This document shows, piece after piece, positions 58,791 to 64,000 of a DNA stretch of 64,000 bases. This DNA comes from DATKUC01 sp964577375 (GTDB lineage Bacteria; Spirochaetota; Spirochaetia; DSM-27196; DATKUC01), in assembly GCA_964577375.1 (NCBI GenBank), contig CAZNYW010000012.1:19156-83155 (forward strand), given 5' to 3'. Numbering within the stretch: the stretch's first letter is position 1; the number at the start of each line of letters is the position of its first letter. The notes under the pieces were generated by a model. It searched no databases. It saw only the letters and a list, made by a program, of their open reading frames with translations, and was not told the DNA's origin. The position numbers were made by a program, and so were the translations under genes.

Positions 58791-59904
58791 GTGGAGCCGC
58801 GTCTCTGCGCGGCGCAGCCACCGAGCGGCGCTCAACGAGGGTTGGAGTGATCACCGTGCGCGTCACGAAGCTCCGTTCGGGGTGGAACACGCGTTCGAGC
58901 AGGATGTTGGTCGCCATTTCGCCCATCAGAAAGCTCGGATGATCGACGGTTGTGAGGGCGACCTGATCGAGCTGCGCAATGTTGGAGTTGTCGAATCCGA
59001 CGATAGAAAGATCTTCGGGCACGCGAAGCCCGATGCTCTGGGCGGTTCGAATCAGCACCAGCGCCTCTTCGTCGTTCCCGCAGACGATCCCCGTAGGCAG
59101 CTCCTGCCCGGCACCTGCAGTGCTGGCTGCCCCGGCAGCTTTTGCTGCCCCGGCAGCTTTTGCTGCCCCGGCAGCTTTTGCTGCCGAGAGTAGCGACGCG
59201 GCCGCCTCCTCGGCGCCGCTGCCGGGGCCCTGGCCCTTGAATCCGGTAAACCAGTCCGGCGGCGGTTCGATGTCCTTTTCCCGGAGGAAGCGGCGTACCC
59301 CTGACATCCGGGCAACCTTCACCACGTAATCGTTCTGAAAAAAACCGCCGATGCGGCGGTGCCCCCGCTCCCACAGGTACTTCGCCGCCAGGTATCCGCC
59401 CGCCGCGTCGTCAAGGGAAACGCAGCTGAAACCTGCGCCGTCGAGGCAGCCGTCGATGAGAACCACCGGGATTCCGGCACGCTCGAGCTCTGCGAGCAAC
59501 GTGCCATTGGGTGAGCCGCTCGCGTCGTAGATCGGCTCGAGCAGCACGCCGTCGACGCCACGATTCCTGAGCCCTTCGAGTATGGCGCGCTCCTTTCCGG
59601 CATCGTATTCGGACTTGTTCAACAGCACGTGAAAACCACGGCGATAGAGCACATTGTCGCATCCTCGCAGTATGTCCGGAAAGATATAGGAGCCGGAAAA
59701 GAAGCAGACGAAGCCGATGGTGTTGTGAAGCCGGGATTTTGCGACCGGGGAACGGCAGAATGTGCCGATGCCCGTCATGGTTTCCACCCAGCCTTCGTGT
59801 GCGAGGTTGTGAAGAGCCTGCCGGACCGCGTTCCTCGAGACGCCGAACTGCTCGGCAAGCTGGGTAATCCCGGTTGCCGCGACCGCGATCATGTTCCAGT
59901 TCAT
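58777..59904 (-). CDS. GntR-HTH / LacI-sensor transcriptional regulator, N-terminus lost
   Basis: A regulator joining a GntR winged helix to a Peripla_BP_3 sugar-sensing domain (IGFVCFFSGSYIFPDILRG to ERVFHPERSFVTRTVITPTLVERRS). Only the second half of the helix-turn-helix is present: recognisable similarity begins at ITQLAEQFGVSRNAVRQAL, about base 59868. About 30-35 residues of the usual winged helix are missing, and the upstream codons instead read as a permease on the other strand. The ATG at 59904 is therefore probably not a real start. The sensor domain also carries an alanine-rich insertion of K-A-A-G-A-A repeats. Its natural target would be the CUT2 operon at 61179. Confidence 0.8.
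   Translation of the reverse strand: MNWNMIAVAATGITQLAEQFGVSRNAVRQALHNLAHEGWVETMTGIGTFCRSPVAKSRLHNTIGFVCFFSGSYIFPDILRGCDNVLYRRGFHVLLNKSEYDAGKERAILEGLRNRGVDGVLLEPIYDASGSPNGTLLAELERAGIPVVLIDGCLDGAGFSCVSLDDAAGGYLAAKYLWERGHRRIGGFFQNDYVVKVARMSGVRRFLREKDIEPPPDWFTGFKGQGPGSGAEEAAASLLSAAKAAGAAKAAGAAKAAGAASTAGAGQELPTGIVCGNDEEALVLIRTAQSIGLRVPEDLSIVGFDNSNIAQLDQVALTTVDHPSFLMGEMATNILLERVFHPERSFVTRTVITPTLVERRSVAAPRRDAAPQNRG
59126..59185. repeat. In-frame 18-base palindromic minisatellite in the regulator gene
   Basis: Three units of GCTGCCCCGGCAGCTTTT (from 59126, 59144 and 59162) plus a partial fourth. Each unit is itself a hairpin (GCTGCC/GGCAGC). On the minus strand it adds K-A-A-G-A-A three times to the sensor domain. 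Confidence 0.85.
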
Positions 59905-60409
59905 GGTCGAACCGGACTACGGCTACTACAACATCATTCTGAAGACGCTCGGGTTCAAAGCGAACAAGTTCTGGTTCGGAGACCTCGGGCTCGCCTTTCC
60001 GCTCATCGTCGTGCTGCACCTGTGGCGGAACGTTCCCTTCTACGCAATCGCTCTGCTTGCCGCCATCCAGGCAATCTCGAAGAATGAGTACGAGGCTGCC
60101 GAAATCGACGGTGCCGGTCCGTGGCGCTCTTTTGTGCACATAACGCTTCCGGGAACGCGGAACATGATCATCGTAATGGTCACGATCCACGTTCTGTGGA
60201 CGTTCAACAATTTCGACATGGTCTTTCTCACAACGGGAGGGGGACCGGTCTACGCAACCGAGGTCCTCCCGGTCTATCTCTACCAGACGGCATGGTCGAC
60301 CTACAACACCGGATACGCAGCGAGCATCGGCACGATCATGTTCATTATTCTGATGATCTATTTTATCATCTACATCCGCGTCTACGAGCGCCGGGGAGGC
60401 GGCATATGA
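59861..60409 (+). CDS. C-terminal part of a MalF-type sugar permease (5' end missing)
   Basis: From about 59861 the plus strand reads WVIPVAATAIMFQFMVEPDYGYYN, a MalF-type membrane helix and loop, and continues to a normal C-terminus; the docking loop is KNEYEAAEIDGAGPWRSF. About 100 N-terminal residues are absent because the sequence upstream becomes the minus-strand regulator. The first in-frame ATG (59891) is internal to the helix and unlikely to be a start. The stop overlaps the next permease start (ATGA), so the pair itself is normally arranged. This looks like a fragment of another locus. Confidence 0.75.
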   Translation, partial: WVIPVAATAIMFQFMVEPDYGYYNIILKTLGFKANKFWFGDLGLAFPLIVVLHLWRNVPFYAIALLAAIQAISKNEYEAAEIDGAGPWRSFVHITLPGTRNMIIVMVTIHVLWTFNNFDMVFLTTGGGPVYATEVLPVYLYQTAWSTYNTGYAASIGTIMFIILMIYFIIYIRVYERRGGGI

Positions 60410-60983
60410 TGACGAAGAAGAACCGCAAGATTGTTCGCGTCACGCTGACCTATATCATCTGTATTCTCGCATTCCTGTTTTTCATTACACCGATGCTGTG
60501 GATAACCTACAGCTCGTTCCGTTCGCCGGACGCAATCTTTTCCGGAAAGATCCTCACACCCACAAACCAGTTCACGCTCGACAACTACAAAACCATCCTT
60601 TCGGTGACCGACTTCCCCATCTACNNNNNNNNNNNNNNNNNNNNNNNNNNNNNNNNNNNNNNNNNNNNNNNNNNNNNNNNNNNNNNNNNNNNNNNNNNNN
60701 NNNNNNNNNNNNNNNNNNNNNNNNGTTCACGCTCGACAACTACAAAACCATCCTTTCGGTGACCGACTTCCCCATCTACAACATCATCTTCGCGATCGGT
60801 CTGTTCAACACGATCTTCGGCGTCGCGCTCGGCCAGCTGATGCTCGTTTTACCCTTTGCAGTCTGGATGCTCAAAGGCTACTTCGACAATCTGCCCAAGG
60901 AGATCGAGGATGCCGCCCGGATCGACGGCTGCTCGCTCTTCCAGACGCTGACCCGTGTCGTGATCCCGATCTCGGCGCCCGGT
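60406..60983 (+). CDS. MalG-type sugar permease, interrupted by an assembly gap and truncated
   Basis: Starts at ATG 60406 (MMTKKNRKIV), overlapping the upstream stop. One helix (ICILAFLFFITPMLWITYSSF) precedes the N-run. Removing the Ns and one of the flanking 55-base copies (155 bases in all) restores a single frame that continues IIFAIGLFNTIFGVALGQLMLVLPFAVWML and the docking loop KEIEDAARIDGCSLFQ. Similarity ends at VVIPISAPG (about 60983), where the last membrane helices should follow. The frame then runs through promoter-like DNA to a stop at 61073. The missing C-terminus and the cut neighbours mark a junction. Confidence 0.7.
60570..60779. other. Assembly gap: 100 Ns between exact 55-base duplicates
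   Basis: 60570-60624 and 60725-60779 are identical over 55 bases, with exactly 100 Ns between (60625-60724). A 55-base overlap is what an unmerged k=55 de Bruijn join gives, so the true gap is probably zero or negative. Confidence 0.95.
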
Positions 60984-61012
60984 TCTCGTAAACTTTTCCA
61001 CGAAAAAAGTCA

Positions 61013-61033
61013 TGACAAATGTCTTGACAAATG
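61013..61033 (+). promoter_or_regulatory. Direct repeat overlapping the -35, candidate operator
   Basis: TGACAAATG occurs at 61013-61021 and 61025-61033. The first copy also forms the palindrome GACA-AA-TGTC. A wider inverted repeat TGCGAA...TTCGCA spans 61032-61059, across the -10. These are plausible sites for the GntR/LacI-type regulator encoded nearby. Confidence 0.4.
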
Positions 61034-61052
61034 CGAAATCATAGCGCAAAAT
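61024..61052 (+). promoter_or_regulatory. Probable sigma-70 promoter of the third CUT2 operon
   Basis: TTGACA (61024-61029) and CAAAAT (61047-61052) with 17 bases between. This leaves a leader of about 120 bases before the binding-protein ATG at 61179, which has AAGGAGG upstream. I see no riboswitch fold in the leader. Confidence 0.6.
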
Positions 61053-61178
61053 GTTCGCATACGGGGAAGTTAGTGGCGTGAAGGGGGTGGCCTGGTGTAG
61101 GCACAAAGCCTGTGTGAGGTCTGTCTATCAAAATTCGAACATGGGGCTGGACGCCCCGGGCAAGGAGGATGGAAAAAG

Positions 61179-62216
61179 ATGAAAAGGACAATTCTGGTTC
61201 TAGTAGTGTTGGCACTGGTGATGCCGTTCGCGTTTGCAGGCGGCAGCGGCGAAAAGGCGGCTCCGGCGGACAAGCCGATGAAGATCGCCTTCTTCATATC
61301 GGACCTGACCAACGTGTTCCATCAGGGGCAGTACATCGCAGCGAAGAAGTATGCGAAAGAAAAGTACGGCGCCGACGTCTACCTGTTCGACGGAAAGTCG
61401 GATAGCGCGGTCATGACGCAGAATATCGACCAGATTATCGCGCAGGGTATGGATGCGGCAACGCTCCACATCTGGGACGGCGAGGCGGCAACCCCGGGAA
61501 TCGAGGCGGCGATCAAGAAAGGTATCATCATAACGTCGTTCTTTGGCCCGATCGCCGACACCGGAGTTCCGGTTGCGCGAAGCGACGAGGCGGGTATCTC
61601 TTTCGAGATGGGCAAGCAGATGGCTACCCAGTGGAAGGCAGCCCAACCCTCGAAGCCGATCGTGATGGTCGAGCTTGGCTGGCCGAACAACGCCGAGGTG
61701 AAATCGGGTCGAACCGATCCTTTCGTGAAGGGTGTCCTGTCCGTTGATCCGACGGCAAAGGATCTTGGCTGTCTTGATGCGAGCAAGGGACCCGACGCTG
61801 CCAAACAGATCATTCTGGACCTGGTCACGCAGCACCCTGAGGTCAACCTGATCTACTCGGAGGCTTCGAACCTGACCGTGGGAACGCTCGCAGGTTTGAA
61901 CCAGGCCGGCCGCGGCAAGTTTGCCAACGGCAAGCCGCTTACCGAAATAGTCTGCAGCGTCGACTTTGACGAGGTCGAAATGAAGTCGGTCTACGACCCC
62001 TCGAGCTCGCTCAAACTCTCCATGGGTCTTCCGCCCATCGAGACCGGAGATGGTCGCATCGACCTGATCATGGCGGTCAAGAACGGTGAGTTCGCCCAGG
62101 TGAGCCATCCGCCAGAGGAGCATTTCAGCAAAGCATACTGCATTTCCTACTGGACCATGCCGCGTGCGGAGACTGCGAAATGGTTGAACGCCCAGTTTGG
62201 GACAAAGATCGAGTAG
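61179..62216 (+). CDS. CUT2 sugar-binding protein, third importer
   Basis: A 345-aa exported Peripla_BP_4 protein. The signal peptide ends AFA before GGSGEKAAPADK. The mature domain opens MKIAFFISDLTNVFHQGQYIAAKKYA and contains DQIIAQGMDAATLHIW, a variant of the usual D-G-I-I-I strand. It is longer than the other two CUT2 binding proteins in the window and diverges from ribose-binding proteins in the second lobe (VCSVDFDEVEMKSVYD). A perfect hairpin follows, then the ATPase and permease genes. Confidence 0.9.
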   Translation: MKRTILVLVVLALVMPFAFAGGSGEKAAPADKPMKIAFFISDLTNVFHQGQYIAAKKYAKEKYGADVYLFDGKSDSAVMTQNIDQIIAQGMDAATLHIWDGEAATPGIEAAIKKGIIITSFFGPIADTGVPVARSDEAGISFEMGKQMATQWKAAQPSKPIVMVELGWPNNAEVKSGRTDPFVKGVLSVDPTAKDLGCLDASKGPDAAKQIILDLVTQHPEVNLIYSEASNLTVGTLAGLNQAGRGKFANGKPLTEIVCSVDFDEVEMKSVYDPSSSLKLSMGLPPIETGDGRIDLIMAVKNGEFAQVSHPPEEHFSKAYCISYWTMPRAETAKWLNAQFGTKIE

Positions 62217-62238
62217 AGAAGAAAAGAAACGGATGTTA

Positions 62239-62270
62239 CCGGGCGCGGAGGCTCCTGTCTCCGCGCCCGG
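62239..62270 (+). terminator. Perfect 12-base-pair GC hairpin after the binding-protein gene
   Basis: CCGGGCGCGGAG (62239-62250), eight-base loop, CTCCGCGCCCGG (62259-62270), between the binding-protein and ATPase genes. No T-run follows. Confidence 0.75.
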
Positions 62271-62301
62271 GGCACCGGAAAAACGGGGCGGGGGGCTTGA
62301 G

Positions 62302-63792
62302 ATGCAAGCGGGCGGGAATGTCCTTGAGATCCGCAACCTTGTGCGGGATTTTTCGAGCGTACGGGCCGTGAACGATGTCAGCTTTGACATCAAGCGGAAC
62401 ACCGTGCACTGTCTGGTCGGCGAGAACGGCGCAGGTAAGTCGACGCTCATAAAGATCCTTACCGGCGCCCTGGAGCGAAGCGGCGGAACGATTCTTCTCA
62501 ATGGTGAAGATTACCGGCCGCGGGGCACTCGCGATGCCAAACAGCAGGGAATCAGTACCCTCTTCCAGGAGCTGAACGTTGTCGATCAGCTGTCGGTGGA
62601 GGAGAACCTGACCCTCGGCATGGAGGACACCTGTTTCGGCTTTCTGCGGAAGACCGACAAGATTGCGAAGATGGTCGGCGTCATGAACGACCTCGAGCCG
62701 TCAATCACCCCGCGGCAGCTTGTCTCGACACTCTCGGTGGCCAAGAAGCAGATCGTCGAAATCGCCAAGGCGGTTGCCGCCGAATCCGACATCATCATCA
62801 TGGACGAACCGACTGCGGCCATCTCCGAAGGCGAGATTGCGCGCCTGTTCAAAATCATCAAACATCTGCGTGAGCAGAACGTCACCGTCATCTATATCTC
62901 TCACCGGCTCGATGAGATCTTCGAGCTGGGAGACTACGTGACCGTGATGCGCGACGGCCGTCACATCGATACCAAACCGGTTGCCGAGATCAAGGACCGG
63001 GCGGACCTCATTCGCATGATGATCGGGAAGACCGTGTTCGAGTCCTACACTCCCAAAGAGGAGGGGTGCGGCGACGCAATTCTGTCGGTACGAAACGTAT
63101 CCAATCACAAGCTGCGCAACGTCTCCTTCGATATTCACGAGGGGGAGATCGTCGGCTTTTACGGACTGGTGGGAGCCGGGAAGACCGAGCTGGCCCGCGC
63201 AATCTACGGGGCCGACCCCTATGAGGGGGAGATTCTCTTCAAGGGAAACCGGCTCGGCACCACGCCCGACCGGACAATTTCGGCTGGCATCGCGCTGGTT
63301 CCAGAGGAGCGCCGGACGCAGGGCCTCTACACCATACTCACCATCCGCGGCAACGTCCCGGTGATGAATATGGGAAAGATATCGCGGCATGGATTTATCA
63401 GCAGCAAAAAGGAGCGCGAGGCGGCGGGGCATTACATCAAGCGGCTGAACATAGTCACCAACAGTGCGGAGAAGGAGGTGGCGAAGCTCTCCGGGGGAAA
63501 TCAGCAGAAGGTGGTCTTTGCCAAGTGTCTATTTGCCGACGCGGACCTGCTTCTCCTCGACGAGCCGACCCGCGGGATCGACGTCGGCGCCAAGAGCGAG
63601 ATCTATGCGATAGTCCGCGAGCTTTCCGCGGAGGGAAAGTCGGTCATGATCTTCTCCTCAGAGTTGCATGAGATCATGAACATATGCGACACCATCTATC
63701 TACTGTATGACGGTGAGGTCAAGAGCAGCCTCCGTAACGGGTGCGACGTCGACAGCGAGCAGATTATCCACATCGTCACAGGGGGAGCATGA
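62302..63792 (+). CDS. CUT2 sugar ABC transporter ATPase, third importer
   Basis: A 496-aa double ATPase of the RbsA class. I start at ATG 62302 (MQAGGNVLEIRNLVRDF), after the hairpin; the frame is open further upstream, but that part covers the hairpin and lacks similarity. The N-terminal domain has GENGAGKSTLIK, Walker B IIIMDEPTAAIS and the HRLDEIFELGD switch; the C-terminal domain has LSGGNQQKVVFAK and LLLLDEPTRGIDVGAKSE. Its stop overlaps the permease start (ATGA). Confidence 0.94.
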   Translation: MQAGGNVLEIRNLVRDFSSVRAVNDVSFDIKRNTVHCLVGENGAGKSTLIKILTGALERSGGTILLNGEDYRPRGTRDAKQQGISTLFQELNVVDQLSVEENLTLGMEDTCFGFLRKTDKIAKMVGVMNDLEPSITPRQLVSTLSVAKKQIVEIAKAVAAESDIIIMDEPTAAISEGEIARLFKIIKHLREQNVTVIYISHRLDEIFELGDYVTVMRDGRHIDTKPVAEIKDRADLIRMMIGKTVFESYTPKEEGCGDAILSVRNVSNHKLRNVSFDIHEGEIVGFYGLVGAGKTELARAIYGADPYEGEILFKGNRLGTTPDRTISAGIALVPEERRTQGLYTILTIRGNVPVMNMGKISRHGFISSKKEREAAGHYIKRLNIVTNSAEKEVAKLSGGNQQKVVFAKCLFADADLLLLDEPTRGIDVGAKSEIYAIVRELSAEGKSVMIFSSELHEIMNICDTIYLLYDGEVKSSLRNGCDVDSEQIIHIVTGGA

Positions 63793-64000
63793 CCGTGGAA
63801 ATGAAACAGGGGCAGACACCCGGCCCGGCCGACGGGACGAAGATCAGCAACGAGTCCTTCATTACCCTCTTTATGATGGGGGTTCTTCTCGTCGTCTTCG
63901 GCATCGCGTGCGCGTTTGTGCCCAACTTCTATCAGCCGAAGAACATCATCAACGTATTCACGAACTTCTGGTACATCATCGTGCTGGGAATTGGCGTGAG
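63789..64000 (+). CDS. CUT2 permease, third importer, partial (runs off right edge)
   Basis: Begins at ATG 63789, overlapping the ATPase stop, and stays open to the window end (70 codons visible). A polar head (MTVEMKQGQTPGPADGTK) is followed by the first membrane helix (FITLFMMGVLLVVFGIACAFV), the PNFYQPKNIINVF loop and the start of helix two. This is the usual opening of RbsC-type permeases and completes the order binding protein, ATPase, permease. Confidence 0.85.
   Translation, partial: MTVEMKQGQTPGPADGTKISNESFITLFMMGVLLVVFGIACAFVPNFYQPKNIINVFTNFWYIIVLGIGV

Noticed and set aside
59126..59185. CRISPR-like or terminator array
   Set aside because: Units are directly adjacent without spacers and stay in frame inside a gene.
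60498..61073. A separate protein spanning the N-run
   Set aside because: Translation through Ns is meaningless; collapsing the duplicate shows it is the second half of the permease starting at 60406.

Overview
The window is about 60% GC, densely coded on both strands, and looks like a free-living saprophytic member of the Spirochaetota (Spirochaetales type). The main evidence is the set of solute-binding proteins. Six of them, from unrelated families, share a mature N-terminus of the form A-N/S/G-G-x-K/S-E right after the signal peptide (for example ANGQKEQ, ASGGKEQ, GSGGKEA), a habit I associate with spirochaete binding proteins. There are many carbohydrate ABC importers, YesM/YesN-type two-component genes and a TRAP-borne uronate pathway. 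The DNA is almost certainly metagenome-assembled: 100 Ns (60625-60724) sit between two exact 55-base copies of the same sequence.

Layout. 1-6 kb: a family-3 binding protein coupled to a partial membrane protein, a DUF475/TerC-like protein, a 2TM SLATT-like protein, and an operon uppP / membrane protein / CPBP protease. 6-15.3 kb: a HEAT-like protein, a URO-D family protein, a GH1 beta-glucosidase and a CUT1 sugar importer followed by its YesM/YesN two-component system. 15.4-23.2 kb: an RRM RNA-binding protein, a Gfo/Idh/MocA dehydrogenase, a membrane transporter-like protein, an MDR dehydrogenase and a second CUT1 importer carrying a small membrane-anchored beta-domain protein. 23.2-30.7 kb: aldo/keto reductase, phosphoesterase lipoprotein, RND efflux pump with adaptor, and a small lipoprotein. 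30.8-38.4 kb: a uronate (pectin/unsaturated uronide) cluster with an IclR regulator, YiaK-like reductase, KduI, TRAP importer, KduD and a gluconate-5-dehydrogenase-like SDR. 38.6-43.1 kb: galactokinase-family kinase, a minus-strand SET / ATP-grasp / GNAT cluster and two further GNATs.

43.2-47.9 kb is the most unusual part. A four-gene operon encodes a DUF2207-like membrane protein ending in nine cysteines spaced exactly four residues apart (C-H-S-A repeats), a radical SAM/SPASM enzyme with a PqqD-like (RRE) N-terminus, and two unfamiliar membrane proteins. I read it as a post-translational modification system acting on the tail of a membrane protein.

47.9-58.8 kb: an NtrB/NtrC-like pair, a textbook sigma-54 promoter (51639-51654) and two complete CUT2 importers in tandem. 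58.8-64 kb: a GntR/LacI-type regulator cut off at its N-terminus, a 1.1 kb stretch holding pieces of a foreign MalF/MalG permease pair (probable misjoin), then a third CUT2 importer running off the right edge. No stretch longer than 300 bases lacks a gene. I saw no rRNA, tRNA, CRISPR array, transposase, prophage gene or replication origin.
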